From: Amphritea japonica ATCC BAA-1530
GTDB taxonomy: Bacteria > Pseudomonadota > Gammaproteobacteria > Pseudomonadales > Balneatricaceae
Reading direction: 5' to 3'
NCBI RefSeq assembly: GCF_016592435.1
Contig: NZ_AP014545.1
Span: forward strand, 1,054,001 to 1,118,000
Length of the DNA stretch: 64,000 nucleotides
Position 1 is the first letter of the stretch, and each line of letters opens with the position of its first letter. Below, one piece after another: positions 53,370-63,935 of the stretch. The notes below the pieces were generated by a model. The model saw only the letters and a list, made by a program, of their open reading frames with translations, had not been told where the DNA came from and did no database searches. The position numbers and the translations under genes are program-made.

Positions 53370-55088
53370 CTATGCTGCTCCCTGCTCGCGCAGGAGTTCC
53401 AGAATAGCGTTTACCTGAGCTGCTACCGGTTGTGTTGATGCGTTCAGGCTTAGGTCGGCATCGGCTTCCTCCAGATTAACAACCAGTGAACCTTGCGGTA
53501 ACTCGCTATTGGTTGCATCAGCCAGAACGATCAGGCCGTTTTCATTCAACAGCGTAGCAACGGCGTTGAGCTCAGCGGGCAGGTTATTGTGATTTAACAG
53601 GGCGACGGCGCGTCCCAGGTTAAATAGCTGGCGCTCAAGGGTAAATAACAGCGTATCACGTTGCTGTTCGGAACCTCCCTGGATTGCCAGGGTGATCGCT
53701 TTTTGACCATAGCGACGTTCGCGATCAGCTTTTGTGATGCTGGCACTTGTGGCGACCAGAATATCACCTGTTTCAGTAGATGAGTTGCTATCACCTGCAA
53801 TCATGCCGGCAGCTACGGTAGTGTTGGTCAGACGATCCACGATGATAAATGAACCGGTTGTGTGGTGGGCGCGGTAGTCGTCGGTGACAACCGGGCGTTC
53901 CAGTGTAATCTCGCACCGGGCAATTTCGTTAAGCTTCAGGGTAGCTGCTGGATGCGGCTCCTGAGTATTGACATCGACACAGTGACGGATGCTGCTGATA
54001 CCGCCAGCAATTGTTTGTGTTGCCAGTTTTACATCGTACTGACGCCCCGGCAGAAGCTCCTGCTCAGCCATCCAGACAACCATCGCATCGAAGCGATTGC
54101 TAACATGGACATTATCACTGCTATGAACGAGCATATCGCCCCGACTGACGTCGATCTCATCCTCTAGCGTCAGGGTAACTGACATCGGCGGGAAGGCTTC
54201 CTGTAGCTCTCCATCGAAAGTGACAATCGACTTAACCCGGCTGCTCTTACCCGAGGGGAGTACTGTTACTTCATCACCTGGGCGAACGATACCAGAACCG
54301 ATAGTGCCACAATAACCCCGGAAATCCAGATTAGGACGGTTTACATATTGAACCGGAAAGCGCAGCTCATCAAAATTCTGATCGTTGGCGATCTGGATGG
54401 TTTCCAGATACTCCATTAATGGAGCCTCTTTATACCAGGCCATGTTCTCGCTTAGGTTAACAACGTTATCACCGTTTAACGCTGACATTGGCACGAACTG
54501 AATATCGTTCAGATCCAGGTCTGCAGAAAAATTCAGGTAATCTTGTTTGATCTGCTCATAGCGTTCTTCACTGTAATCGACCAGATCCATCTTATTGATG
54601 GCGACGATAGTATGTTTAATACCCAGCAGGGATACGATGAAACTATGACGCTTGGTTTGTACCTGAACGCCATGACGAGCGTCGATCAGAATGATCGCCA
54701 GGTCACAGGTAGATGCACCGGTGGCCATATTACGAGTGTATTGCTCGTGCCCCGGAGTATCGGCGATGATGAACTTACGCTTGTCAGTAGAGAAGTAACG
54801 ATAGGCAACATCAATGGTGATACCTTGTTCCCGCTCTGCTTGAAGACCATCGACCAGCAAAGCAAGGTCCAGTTCTTCACCGGCATTACCCTGTTTTGCG
54901 TTATCTGCATGCAGCGCTGCCAATTGATCTTCATAGATCATTTTAGAGTCGTGTAGTAGTCGACCAATCAGGGTCGATTTACCATCGTCTACGCTACCGC
55001 AGGTGAGAAAACGCAGGAGTTCTTTGTTTTCATGTTGTGCCAGATAAGCTTCGATGTCGCTGGCGATCAGATCGGACTGATGACTCAT
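53370..55088 (-). CDS. cysN: Sulfate adenylyltransferase large subunit with a vestigial APS-kinase domain
   Basis: GTPase subunit of ATP sulfurylase, driving synthesis of adenosine phosphosulfate (APS) by CysD. 572 aa against about 475 in E. coli. GTPase motifs: GSVDDGKST (31-39), [15 protein letters not shown]. Residues about 456-572 align with the start, a middle helix and the end of CysC (APS kinase): [33 protein letters not shown] and [20 protein letters not shown]. The kinase P-loop is lost ([11 protein letters not shown] where GLSGSGKST should be) and about 70 internal residues are missing, so the domain cannot be a kinase. cysD lies upstream, 169 bp away. The APS-reductase-type CysH in this window fits loss of APS kinase. 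Confidence 0.95.
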   Translation of the reverse strand: MSHQSDLIASDIEAYLAQHENKELLRFLTCGSVDDGKSTLIGRLLHDSKMIYEDQLAALHADNAKQGNAGEELDLALLVDGLQAEREQGITIDVAYRYFSTDKRKFIIADTPGHEQYTRNMATGASTCDLAIILIDARHGVQVQTKRHSFIVSLLGIKHTIVAINKMDLVDYSEERYEQIKQDYLNFSADLDLNDIQFVPMSALNGDNVVNLSENMAWYKEAPLMEYLETIQIANDQNFDELRFPVQYVNRPNLDFRGYCGTIGSGIVRPGDEVTVLPSGKSSRVKSIVTFDGELQEAFPPMSVTLTLEDEIDVSRGDMLVHSSDNVHVSNRFDAMVVWMAEQELLPGRQYDVKLATQTIAGGISSIRHCVDVNTQEPHPAATLKLNEIARCEITLERPVVTDDYRAHHTTGSFIIVDRLTNTTVAAGMIAGDSNSSTETGDILVATSASITKADRERRYGQKAITLAIQGGSEQQRDTLLFTLERQLFNLGRAVALLNHNNLPAELNAVATLLNENGLIVLADATNSELPQGSLVVNLEEADADLSLNASTQPVAAQVNAILELLREQGAA

Positions 55089-55257
55089 GATTGTGTTCCG
55101 TATTCTTAAATTCTGTACTGAAGAGGTTTACTAACCTACTACTGCCAAGGTGTTAAGTATTACTGTGAAAAACGGAGGTTAGTGAAGATGCAAACCCTGT
55201 TGTACCAGGGGAAGCTTCAGCGCTAGCCTGCAACGTGTTACAGCAAGCTCAGACCGG

Positions 55258-56175
55258 TTAAAAGTAACCTTCCATCTTTTTCTGTTCCATTGACCCTGCA
55301 CCATCGTTATCGATGACCCGGCCCTGGCGTTCAGAGGTAGTGGTTAACAGCATCTCCTGAATGATCTCAGGCAGGGTTTGAGCGGTAGAATCTACTGCGC
55401 CGGTCAGTGGGTAGCAGCCGAGGGTACGGAAACGCACCATCTTCATTTCGGGCACTTCACCGGCTTCCAGAGGGAGACGCTCATCATCAACCATGATCTC
55501 GACGCCATCACGTTTAACAATAGGGCGCTCCGCTGCGAAATAGAGCGGTACAATGGGAATGCTCTCCAGATAGATGTACTGCCAGATATCCAGCTCGGTC
55601 CAGTTGGACAGAGGAAATACCCGAATACTTTCACCCTTATCAATTTTTGTATTGAAGGTATTCCATAGCTCAGGACGCTGACTCTTTGGATCCCAGCGAT
55701 GGTTCTTATCGCGGAATGAGAAAACTCGCTCTTTAGCGCGGGACTTCTCTTCATCGCGGCGGGCACCACCAAAGGCAGCATCAAATTTGTACTTGTCCAG
55801 TGCCTGCTTCAGCCCCTGGGTTTTCATGATGTCAGTGTGTTTCTTAGAACCATGAGTAAAGGGGCTGATATTCATATCAACACCTTCCTGATTAATATGA
55901 ACTAGCAGATCCATGCCAGCTTCCTCAGCCATCTTGTCACGGAAGCTGATCATCTCTTTAAATTTCCAGGTTGTATCAACGTGCATCAGCGGAAAAGGAG
56001 GTTTCCCCGGAAAGAATGCTTTGCGGGCCAGGTGCAGCATCACTGCGGAGTCTTTGCCGACTGAGTAGAGCATTACCGGATTTTCGAATTCCGATGCTAC
56101 TTCACGAATGATGTGGATGCTTTCTGCTTCCAGCTGACGCAGGTGGGTCAGTCTGTGTTCCGGCAATTGACTCAT
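55258..56175 (-). CDS. cysD: Sulfate adenylyltransferase small subunit
   Basis: Catalytic subunit that forms APS from ATP and sulfate; 305 aa. PP-loop [20 protein letters not shown] binds [33 protein letters not shown] and [12 protein letters not shown] match CysD. Partner of CysN downstream. The 408 bp upstream separate it from the TauE gene transcribed in the other direction. Confidence 0.97.
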   Translation of the reverse strand: MSQLPEHRLTHLRQLEAESIHIIREVASEFENPVMLYSVGKDSAVMLHLARKAFFPGKPPFPLMHVDTTWKFKEMISFRDKMAEEAGMDLLVHINQEGVDMNISPFTHGSKKHTDIMKTQGLKQALDKYKFDAAFGGARRDEEKSRAKERVFSFRDKNHRWDPKSQRPELWNTFNTKIDKGESIRVFPLSNWTELDIWQYIYLESIPIVPLYFAAERPIVKRDGVEIMVDDERLPLEAGEVPEMKMVRFRTLGCYPLTGAVDSTAQTLPEIIQEMLLTTTSERQGRVIDNDGAGSMEQKKMEGYF

Positions 56176-56583
56176 ATTGATGAACTCTTTTTACATAGAT
56201 GACAAAAATGTTTATGGAGGTATGCGCGCGTTAACATCGTTGTGATAGTGAGGTTTAGGCGCATAGCTCCCGATATTGGGCGCTATTATGGCAGATATTT
56301 GCTTAAAATCAAAAAGAATATGTTGGAATGTTTTAGAAACTTTTTGGAATAAGAGGGGGTTGTTGAAATCCTCTGGTCAATGTCGCCAGGATTGTTGAGG
56401 AGGAGAAGGGTATAAAGAAAAGCGTTAAGTTTTTTAGAACTAAAAGGTATTAACAAATTTATAATTATTATTTTGAGTTATAAGGCTTCTTTCGTTATTA
56501 TAGCTGATTCTTATTTTGCGGTGTTCTGTCTGTGGGCAGAATATCTTTATTGATGACAGCCTTTTAGGCAGCTGAGAACGTTG
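56176..56583. other. Divergent regulatory region between cysD and the TauE gene
   Basis: 408 bp that should contain promoters and binding sites for both directions of the sulfur cluster. An AT-rich stretch around 56440-56520 includes TTATAATTATTATTTTGAGTTATAA, with TTATAA at both ends. CysB sites have a loose consensus, so I cannot identify one by eye. No ORF seen. Confidence 0.45.
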
Positions 56584-57369
56584 ATGGAAATAGCTTACAG
56601 CTTTGCCGGCCTGGTGGTTGGTATAATTGTTGGATTGACAGGAATTGGTGGCGGTGCATTGATGACACCGATTCTGATTGTTGTTTTCGGTATTCCTCCG
56701 GTCACGGCGGTTAGTACTGATCTGCTTTATGCTGCTATTACCAAATTTGGCGGAAGTATTACTTATACCCGGAAAAAATTGGTCGAATGGCGGGTGGTCT
56801 TGTTGCTGTTGGGGGGGAGTATTCCCGGTGCCCTGTTTACGCTGAATTATCTGGAAGGTTTAGGTGGTCTTGAAAAGATAGAGCATCTGATGAATATCAC
56901 GTTGGGAGTTTCGTTGGTTTTAACTTCCTTCGCCGTTTTTTTCCGCTCTAAGATTCGTGACTCGGTCGTTAAGCTTAAAGGAACCCGTTTTGAAAAGCAC
57001 GGTCGCCGCTATCGTCCCTACGTAACACTTTTGATGGGCATCATATTAGGTAGTCTGGTAACGCTGTCTTCTGTTGGTGCCGGCGCACTGGGTACTGCAA
57101 TGTTAATTCTGCTTTATCCACGCATGAGTATGCAAAGTATCGTGGGTACGGATCTTGTGCATGCGGTGGTGCTTACCGGTATAGCAGGGGCTGGTCACTA
57201 TAGTATGGGTAATGTTGACCTCTGGTTGCTGCTATATCTGGTTATTGGTTCTTTGCCAGGCGTTTTTCTTGGCAGTCATCTTGGCAGTAAGCTTTCCCCA
57301 AGAGTCATACAACCTATTATGGGAACGCTGTTACTGGCGATCGGTATGCGGTTTGTTTTAGCCGGTTAA
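56584..57369 (+). CDS. TauE/SafE family sulfite exporter-like permease
   Basis: 261-aa inner-membrane protein of the TauE/SafE family, with about eight helices and two homologous halves (SFAGLVVGIIVGLTGIGGGALMTP and SLVTLSSVGAGALGTAMLILLYP). Family members transport sulfite, sulfoacetate or related oxyanions. Its place directly in front of cysI suggests handling of sulfite or sulfate, either uptake or detoxification (inference). Start ATG at 56584 follows GAGAACGTTG; a TTG one codon earlier is less likely. Confidence 0.85.
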   Translation: MEIAYSFAGLVVGIIVGLTGIGGGALMTPILIVVFGIPPVTAVSTDLLYAAITKFGGSITYTRKKLVEWRVVLLLLGGSIPGALFTLNYLEGLGGLEKIEHLMNITLGVSLVLTSFAVFFRSKIRDSVVKLKGTRFEKHGRRYRPYVTLLMGIILGSLVTLSSVGAGALGTAMLILLYPRMSMQSIVGTDLVHAVVLTGIAGAGHYSMGNVDLWLLLYLVIGSLPGVFLGSHLGSKLSPRVIQPIMGTLLLAIGMRFVLAG

Positions 57370-57463
57370 GCTTTTGAGTGCTGATATAAATACTTATATC
57401 TGGCGAACAAAATTTGAATTGTAATTTTTAAGGGTGAGGGTCGGTTAGCCGACGGTATAAACG

Positions 57464-59125
57464 ATGTATCAATATAACGAACAGGATCAGACTCTGATCA
57501 ATGCGCGGGTTGAGCAATACCGCGATCAGACCCGCCGCTTTCTGGCTGGTGAAATTCCCGATGAGGAGTTCCGTGGCCTGCGATTGATGAATGGTCTCTA
57601 TATTCAGCGTCAGGCACCTATGCTGCGTATCGCTGTGCCGTATGGACTAATGAACTCTGTTCAGGTGCGTAAGCTGGCAGATATCACCCGCAAATATGAT
57701 AAAAATTATGCCCACTTCACAACGCGGACCAATGTTCAGCTGAATTGGCCTAAGTTAGAAGAAGTACCTGATATTCTGGCAGAACTGGCTGAAGTTCAGA
57801 TGCATGCGATTCAGACCAGTGGTAACTGTCTGCGTAATACAACCACAGATCATTTTGCCGGTATTATTCCAGATGAGATTGAAGATCCGCGTCCATGGTG
57901 TGAGATTATCCGCCAGTGGACAACACTGCACCCGGAGTTTGCATATCTGCCCCGGAAGTTCAAAATTGCGGTAACAGGTGGTCCTGAAGATCGCGCGGCT
58001 TCACAGGTGCATGATATTGGTCTGCACATGGTTAAGAATGCTGAGAATGAGATTGGTTTTGAAGTACTGGTAGGCGGCGGCCTGGGCCGTACCCCGGTGA
58101 TCGGTAAAGTGATTCGTAAGTTCCTGCCAAAACAGGACCTGTTAACCTACCTTGAGGCTATTCTGCGGGTATATAACCTGCAGGGACGTCGGGACAACAA
58201 GTACAAAGCGCGGATCAAAATACTGGTTAACGCGCTGGGAACTGAAGAATTCACCAAGCGGGTAGAGGCTGAGTGGGAAGTTATTCGTGCCACGGAGCTG
58301 GCGTTGACTGACGAATATGTTGAAAAGATAAAAGGTTTTTTTGAACCTCATCCTTATGCATCTGATGCGATTGATGGTTTGGCTGTATTGGAAAATCAGT
58401 TGGCAGACAATCAGGACTTCAATGCTTGGTATGAGCGCAATACCCGTGAGCATAAAATTGCCGGTTATCGTGCGGTTGTTATTTCACTGAAACCTCATCT
58501 TAAGCCACCGGGTGATATTTCCGATAATCAGCTTGATGCGGTTGCCGATTTGGCGGATACCTATAATTTTGGTGAGATTCGCAGTACCCATGATCAGAAT
58601 CTGGTCTTTGCTCATGTTGCGGCCGGTGATTTGTACACATTATGGCAATCATTACGCGATCTGAATCTGGCAAGAGCTAATATCGGTACACTGACGGATA
58701 TGATTGTTTGTCCCGGATTTGATTTTTGTTCATTGGCCAATGCTCATACACTGACAGTGGCGGATCAGATTAATGCAAAGTTTGATGACCTGGATTATCT
58801 GTACGATATCGGTGATATCAAACTGAATATGTCGGGTTGTATTAATGCCTGCGCTCACCATCACGTTGCTCACATCGGAGTACTGGGTGTGGATAAAGGC
58901 GGTGAAGATTTCTATCAGATCACACTGGGCGGTTCCTCCCGTGAAGATGCTTCTTTGGGTAAGATTATTGGTAAATCAGTTCCGCAGGCTGACGTGGCCA
59001 ATACTATTGAAACCATCTTGCAGGTTTATGTTGAAAATCGTAGTGAAGAAGAGCGTTTTATCGAGACGGTTCGCCGTATCGGTGTAGCACCGTTTAAGGA
59101 GAGAGTTTATGCCCCTGTTAATTAA
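57464..59125 (+). CDS. cysI: Assimilatory sulfite reductase (siroheme/4Fe-4S)
   Basis: Six-electron reduction of sulfite to sulfide. 553 aa of the nitrite/sulfite reductase family, Pseudomonas CysI type. Siroheme and cluster ligands: Cys416 and Cys422 (CPGFDFC), Cys459 and Cys463 (CINAC), the last bridging siroheme. The N-terminal half has the ferrite-reductase fold (YAHFTTRTNVQLNWPKLEEV, CLRNTTTDHFAG). No separate flavoprotein (CysJ) is in the window, so ferredoxin or another donor is inferred. Its 3' end overlaps the DUF934 gene by 17 bp. Confidence 0.95.
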   Translation: MYQYNEQDQTLINARVEQYRDQTRRFLAGEIPDEEFRGLRLMNGLYIQRQAPMLRIAVPYGLMNSVQVRKLADITRKYDKNYAHFTTRTNVQLNWPKLEEVPDILAELAEVQMHAIQTSGNCLRNTTTDHFAGIIPDEIEDPRPWCEIIRQWTTLHPEFAYLPRKFKIAVTGGPEDRAASQVHDIGLHMVKNAENEIGFEVLVGGGLGRTPVIGKVIRKFLPKQDLLTYLEAILRVYNLQGRRDNKYKARIKILVNALGTEEFTKRVEAEWEVIRATELALTDEYVEKIKGFFEPHPYASDAIDGLAVLENQLADNQDFNAWYERNTREHKIAGYRAVVISLKPHLKPPGDISDNQLDAVADLADTYNFGEIRSTHDQNLVFAHVAAGDLYTLWQSLRDLNLARANIGTLTDMIVCPGFDFCSLANAHTLTVADQINAKFDDLDYLYDIGDIKLNMSGCINACAHHHVAHIGVLGVDKGGEDFYQITLGGSSREDASLGKIIGKSVPQADVANTIETILQVYVENRSEEERFIETVRRIGVAPFKERVYAPVN

Positions 59126-59588
59126 TCGTGCTGTAGCGGAAGACCATTGGTTGCTGGTTGATGAAGACAACCTCTCTACACATATTAACGAAGACATCGT
59201 TGTCCCTTACGAGCTGTTTTCAGCAAACATTGATGCGTTACTTGATGCTAAAGGTGCGCTGGGTGTTCGGGTTAATGGTGACCAGGATCTTAACCTCCTG
59301 TTGCAATACCTGGATAAACTTTCACTGGTTACGATAGAGTTTCCAGCATTTACGGATGGCCGGGGATTTAGTTTTGCTCGGATTTTGCGCCGTTCCGGTT
59401 TTACTGGTCAGATTAGAGCAGAGGGTGATGTTACCCGTGATCGTCTGGAGTATATGGAACGTTGTGGTTTTGACGCGTTTGCTATTCCTGCAGACCGTTA
59501 TAGCGCGGATATCGCTAATGCCTTTGGTGAAGTCTCTGTGCACTACCAGGGTAGCGCCGATGATGAACGACCAATTTTTCGCCAGTAA
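59109..59588 (+). CDS. DUF934 family protein linked to sulfite reductase
   Basis: 159 aa. LEYMERCGFDAFAIPADRYS and the central LVTIEFPAFTDGRGFSFARILRR match the DUF934 proteins that sit next to cysI in Pseudomonas and relatives. It lacks cysteine clusters. A role in sulfite reductase activity or electron supply is inferred from genomic linkage. It overlaps cysI by 17 bp and precedes cysH by 19 bp, so the three are one operon. Confidence 0.88.
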   Translation: MPLLINRAVAEDHWLLVDEDNLSTHINEDIVVPYELFSANIDALLDAKGALGVRVNGDQDLNLLLQYLDKLSLVTIEFPAFTDGRGFSFARILRRSGFTGQIRAEGDVTRDRLEYMERCGFDAFAIPADRYSADIANAFGEVSVHYQGSADDERPIFRQ

Positions 59589-59607
59589 CTGATTAGGATA
59601 TAGAGCC

Positions 59608-60363
59608 ATGAGCGAACAAGTAACTGCTGAACTGGAAGCGAAAATAGCGAACTCTATCGTCGTGCTAAAGCAAGCGGCTGCGGAGTATGCCGAAGGCAAG
59701 GTAGTGTTTGCCAATAGTCTGGGTGCTGAAGATGTGGTGATTACCGACCTTATCAGCAAACATGCCTCTGCTATTGGTATGTTCGTACTGGATACAGGAC
59801 GCCTGCCGGAAGAAACGTTAAAGCTACTGACCGACGTTCAGGCACTCTATCGCAACCTGAAAGTAGAGCTTTATTACCCTGAAGCTGCAGATGTTGAGCA
59901 ATATGTCCATGAGCATGGGATTAATGCTTTTTATCAAAGTCAGGATATGCGTAAAGGCTGCTGTTTTGTACGTAAGATTAAACCGCTTAAGCGTGCATTA
60001 GCTCCTCGTGATGCCTGGATTACAGGCTTACGCAGAGACCAATCAGTCACCCGTGATGAGATCGGTTTTAAAGAGTTTGATGAAGGCAATGGCATTGATA
60101 AGTTTAATCCGTTGGCGGATTGGACTGAAGCAGAGGTGTGGGCTTATATCCGCGCTAACAATGTACCCTACAACGATCTGCATGATAAACAGTACCCGAG
60201 TATCGGTTGTGCACCTTGTACCCGTGCGGTCGCAGAGGGTGAAGATGTCAGAGCGGGTCGGTGGTGGTGGGAGAATCCGGAAACACGTGAGTGTGGTTTG
60301 CATCCTGGCACTTCTACCGTTGAGGAAAAGCCAGTTAATGTGATGGATTTTCTGCCTAAGTAG
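59608..60363 (+). CDS. cysH: Adenylylsulfate (APS) reductase
   Basis: Reduces APS directly to sulfite using thioredoxin or glutathione. 251 aa of the CysH/PAPS reductase family. It has the 4Fe-4S cysteines Cys118-Cys119 (KGCCFVRK) and Cys201/Cys204 (GCAPCTRAV), the hallmark of APS reductases that PAPS reductases lack. Catalytic Cys229 is in RECGLHPG. Phosphosulfate-binding Ser lies in FANSLGAEDVVI. This matches the absence of a working APS kinase in this cluster. Confidence 0.96.
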   Translation: MSEQVTAELEAKIANSIVVLKQAAAEYAEGKVVFANSLGAEDVVITDLISKHASAIGMFVLDTGRLPEETLKLLTDVQALYRNLKVELYYPEAADVEQYVHEHGINAFYQSQDMRKGCCFVRKIKPLKRALAPRDAWITGLRRDQSVTRDEIGFKEFDEGNGIDKFNPLADWTEAEVWAYIRANNVPYNDLHDKQYPSIGCAPCTRAVAEGEDVRAGRWWWENPETRECGLHPGTSTVEEKPVNVMDFLPK

Positions 60364-60385
60364 TGCGTTTTAATGAATAGTCTCA

Positions 60386-60412
60386 GAGCCCGCTAACAGC
60401 GGGCTCTTCTTT
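60386..60412 (+). terminator. Terminator after cysH
   Basis: GAGCCCGC TAACA GCGGGCTCTTCTTTTC: an 8-bp GC-rich stem with a T-rich tail ending the cysI-DUF934-cysH operon, just before the cysG promoter region. Confidence 0.9.
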
Positions 60413-60489
60413 TCTGCTATCTTTTCACTAATAGTTATATAAAAACTGAGTCTTATACGTTTATCTTTATCTCTCTTTGAGGACGCTCT

Positions 60490-61911
60490 GTGGATTACCT
60501 GCCGTTATTTTTTAAATTGGAACATCGTAACGCTTTGTTAGTCGGAGGGGGGCAGGTTGCCTTGCGCAAGGCTACTTTACTGACCCGTGCAGGCGCCCGG
60601 GTGACTGTTATTGCGCATCGGATTGATCCAGAGCTAACGGAGCTGGTTGAACAGCATGGTGGCCAGACCATTACGGGAGAGTATCACAGCGGTCTTTTAG
60701 ATGATGTTTATCTGGTCATTGCTGCGACGGATGATGATCAGCTTAATGAACGTGTTCATTATGATGCTGTTGAGCGGCATATTCCGGTTAATGTGGTTGA
60801 TAATCAGCCGTTATGTACATTTATCTTTCCCGCCATCGTTGACCGCTCTCCTATTGTGATCGGCATCTCATCCGGGGGAGAGTCTCCAGTACTGGCCCGA
60901 CTTCTGCGGGCTAAACTCGAAACCTGGATTCCCCAGGGTTACAGCCGTCTTGGACGGCTGGTCGGGCAGTTTCGACAGCAGGTAAAACAAACATTTACGA
61001 GTGTAGAGCGGCGTAGAATCTTTTGGGAAAAAGTGCTGCAGGGACAAATTGCTGAAAAAGTGTTTGCCGGGCGTGATGGAGAGGCACGTGCTTTATTGGA
61101 AACGGCGATTGAGACGGCCGACCCTGAACATCAGGTAGGTGAAGTTTATCTGGTTGGTGGTGGCCCTGGTGATCCAGAATTGCTGACCTTTAAAGCGTTG
61201 CGGTTGATGCAGCAGGCGGATGTGGTGCTATTCGATCAGCTGGTTTCACCCGCCATTGTAGACCTGTGTCGCCGCGATGCTGACCGGATTTTTGTGGGTA
61301 AGCGTCGTGATAACCACGCGGTCCCGCAGGAGGGTATTAACGAACTGCTGGTTAAATACGCTTTGCAGGGGCGCAGAGTTTTACGGCTGAAAGGCGGTGA
61401 CCCTTTTATCTTTGGTCGGGGTGGAGAGGAACTGGAAACTCTGAAGCAGCATAATATTCCGTTTCAGGTTGTGCCTGGTATCACAGCTGCCAGCGCCTGT
61501 TCGACATATGCAGGTATTCCGCTGACCCATCGAAATTATGCACAGTCTGTGAAACTGGTGACCGGTCAGCTTAAAAATCGGACATCCGATCTGAATTTTG
61601 CCGAGTTGGTCCACCCGAATCAGACGATTGTCTTCTATATGGGATTGCACACTCTTCCCGAACTCTGCGAGAAACTGGTGGCTCATGGTAAACCTCCCGA
61701 GACACCTGCCGCTATAGTATCTAACGGTACACGGGCCGAACAGAAGGTTCTGACCGGGACTCTGGAGAGCTTGCCAGAGCTTCAGAGTAAGGAGAAGTTG
61801 CCCGCTCCAGCGTTAATTATTGTGGGCGAAGTCGTATTGCTACATGAAAATCTGGCATGGTTCGGCGAAGAGGTGTTACATAATCACGGCTTGATTCTGC
61901 CAGATGTGTAA
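60490..61911 (+). CDS. cysG: Multifunctional siroheme synthase
   Basis: Makes siroheme, the CysI cofactor, from uroporphyrinogen III by methylation, NAD-dependent oxidation and ferrochelation. 473 aa. N-terminal half is the precorrin-2 dehydrogenase/ferrochelatase (NAD site [14 protein letters not shown]). From about residue 216 is the SAM uroporphyrinogen methyltransferase ([34 protein letters not shown]). Start is GTG, with GAGGACGCT upstream. Its position beside cysI fits coordinated siroheme supply. Confidence 0.97.
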   Translation: MDYLPLFFKLEHRNALLVGGGQVALRKATLLTRAGARVTVIAHRIDPELTELVEQHGGQTITGEYHSGLLDDVYLVIAATDDDQLNERVHYDAVERHIPVNVVDNQPLCTFIFPAIVDRSPIVIGISSGGESPVLARLLRAKLETWIPQGYSRLGRLVGQFRQQVKQTFTSVERRRIFWEKVLQGQIAEKVFAGRDGEARALLETAIETADPEHQVGEVYLVGGGPGDPELLTFKALRLMQQADVVLFDQLVSPAIVDLCRRDADRIFVGKRRDNHAVPQEGINELLVKYALQGRRVLRLKGGDPFIFGRGGEELETLKQHNIPFQVVPGITAASACSTYAGIPLTHRNYAQSVKLVTGQLKNRTSDLNFAELVHPNQTIVFYMGLHTLPELCEKLVAHGKPPETPAAIVSNGTRAEQKVLTGTLESLPELQSKEKLPAPALIIVGEVVLLHENLAWFGEEVLHNHGLILPDV

Positions 61912-62064
61912 TAAAGTAGCTCAGGGTGATAGATCGAGATGTTTTATGTTTGTGCGAATACTGATGAGTGAAAGCGTACGATACAGGAGGCATACATTAT
62001 TTTATAGGCTGTAGAAAAGGGCAATCATAAATATTATAAGTAGTCCGACCATGAGGCCGCGATA

Positions 62065-62973
62065 GTGGATGAATTAAGTAAACGAATTTCAACTCTAGAG
62101 TTTGTAAAAAACAGAATAGATAATCTGCCTCTATTACCCTCTGTCGCTCATGAATTGAATCAGCTGAGCCAGGATTCTGTCGAGTTTTACGCCAAAGTGG
62201 CTGAGCTTGCAGAGCAGGACCCTCCGCTGGCAGCAAAAGTATTGGCCGCCGCCCACTCATCGTCTTCAGGTGCTCATAAGCCGGAATACAAAATTGAGAA
62301 TGCACTTGAGCGTATGGGGGTTTTTAATACTCTTCAGTTGATGGGTGCGCTAGTTAAAACTGATGTATTTGAGCCGACTAAGCCAGGCCATAAAGGAGGC
62401 TGGCGGCACTCTGTAGAGACGGCGAAGTTTTGTCGCTTTCTGGCTGAGCACATGCCGGGGTTCAAGGTTGATCCTGATCTGGCCTATATGAGTGGTTTGT
62501 TACATGATATCGGTCGTTTTATTTTATTACAGGTCGCGATTAAAGCGGTGGAGGTTGTTGATGATACCGGCTGGAACTCTCCCGAGGAACTGACCGATGT
62601 GGAAGACAAATTATTTGGTTTTACACACGCTGAAGTAGGCTATCTGGCAGCTCAGCACTGGAAGCTTCCAGGTACCATCACCAATATGCTGCGCTATCAT
62701 CACCACTACAATCTATGGGAGATTGAAGGGCTTTCACTTAAGTTTAAGCAACTGCTCACTATTGTTCAGTTTGCTGATTTTTTGAGTGTATTGATTATCA
62801 CTCATCCTGATTGGCCTGCCTGGTCTGAAGATGAATTGCGGGAAAAGGTTACGAGCTTTTGTATCCATAAAAAATGGCCCGAAATTGAGTTTCCGATAGA
62901 TCAGCTGATTGCTGAAATGCCAGCTATTAATGAAGAATGCCAGAAAGTACTTATGAAAGCGGGTATCGTATAA
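62065..62973 (+). CDS. HDOD domain signalling protein
   Basis: 302 aa with an HDOD domain from about residue 15 to 230. The HD-like motifs are partly kept: ELNQLSQDSVEFYAKVAELAEQDPPLAAKVL and YMSGLLHDIGRFILLQ carry the helix, His-Asp and surrounding residues. HDOD proteins lack confirmed nucleotidase activity and often act as regulatory scaffolds. The GTG at 62065 follows GAGGCCGCGATA, weak but the best available. It stands alone downstream of cysG. Confidence 0.87.
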   Translation: MDELSKRISTLEFVKNRIDNLPLLPSVAHELNQLSQDSVEFYAKVAELAEQDPPLAAKVLAAAHSSSSGAHKPEYKIENALERMGVFNTLQLMGALVKTDVFEPTKPGHKGGWRHSVETAKFCRFLAEHMPGFKVDPDLAYMSGLLHDIGRFILLQVAIKAVEVVDDTGWNSPEELTDVEDKLFGFTHAEVGYLAAQHWKLPGTITNMLRYHHHYNLWEIEGLSLKFKQLLTIVQFADFLSVLIITHPDWPAWSEDELREKVTSFCIHKKWPEIEFPIDQLIAEMPAINEECQKVLMKAGIV

Positions 62974-63204
62974 GCGTTTTGTCCATGGCCGTCTCACGCT
63001 ACAGATGCTTTCGTCAATAGAGCATCTGTGATGCCATTGTTAATAAGGCGAAGTCTGTTATCGCATGTCGGGCTTTGCGGTTGTACGGTCGTGATCAAGC
63101 GGGTAACCCATACCGCAGGCTAGAGTAGCCAGCGGTATGTTGATACACAGGCAGGATAATGCTGCATATTCATGATGAATATCGACTTCTCCGCGCGGAA
63201 TCCG

Positions 63205-63633
63205 CTAATTGAAATCGCCTCTTTTATATCGTTTTACGGCTTTATTAATCTCTCCAACGCGCTGTTTATCACAGAACTTTGGGATTCTTCGGCTTTGTAC
63301 CCGGTGAAAGCCTATACCGTTCAGCTCATGGGTAATGGCTGTTTCACCATACTGATTGATTAGCTTACTGATCATGATCTGCGTATCAAAATGGATATCG
63401 CAGCTTTGTGCCGCACCCAGACGGGACCAGATAGATTGTAACTTCGCATCATAGCCCAAGGCATCAACGCCGGTGAATCCATTTTCGTAATGGAATAAAT
63501 AGACGTTGGGTAATATGTTCCACTCGGTCATCCCTCCGGTCCCCCCGTAGATGGGGCTCTCAGGTTTTTCAGGGGTAGCGCAGCCTGCGAGAATAAGTGT
63601 GAAAAAGCAGGTGGCAACGGTAAATCTGCACAT
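63205..63633 (-). CDS. Putative lipoprotein of unknown function
   Basis: 142 aa from the ATG at 63633. The lipobox LILAGC near residue 17-18 follows a short hydrophobic stretch (FTVATCFFTLILAGC), so the protein is probably lipid-anchored. The mature part has two cysteines (AAQSCDIHF, IPKFCDKQR) that may form a disulfide. No family recognised. The start is chosen because GGAACTGATA precedes it; the longer frame with MELI has no ribosome binding site. 231 bp of non-coding sequence separate it from the HDOD gene. Confidence 0.72.
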   Translation of the reverse strand: MCRFTVATCFFTLILAGCATPEKPESPIYGGTGGMTEWNILPNVYLFHYENGFTGVDALGYDAKLQSIWSRLGAAQSCDIHFDTQIMISKLINQYGETAITHELNGIGFHRVQSRRIPKFCDKQRVGEINKAVKRYKRGDFN

Positions 63634-63935
63634 TATCAGTTCCATCTTAGACAGTTGTATAGGAGCAACTTATCATGTTACTCCCAAGTTAAAGAAAAAT
63701 AAGTTTCTTAAGAGAGAGAATTGCATCTGCACTGCGTCGTCATAGTTTAATACTTGAATGGAAGTCTCTACTTGTCACAGCAGAATTAAGCTTCGTTCAT
63801 TGAATAGTGCTTTTAGTTTGTCGTATTAAGGAATGACTATGTAATACTGTCTTTAGTTATTGGTTTATTTTCTTTATATTGATCAAACTGTTAAGTGTCT
63901 TAGCGCTGCTTACTTTTCCATCGATAGGAGGCTTT
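63634..63935. other. Intergenic region before the final gene
   Basis: About 300 bp of AT-rich sequence with no recognisable gene. The segment nearest the last gene has the strong Shine-Dalgarno AGGAGG at 63926-63931. Confidence 0.4.

Noticed and set aside
53370-53723. Active bifunctional CysNC
   Set aside because: The C-terminal kinase-like domain has no P-loop and lacks a large internal segment, so kinase activity is not expected.
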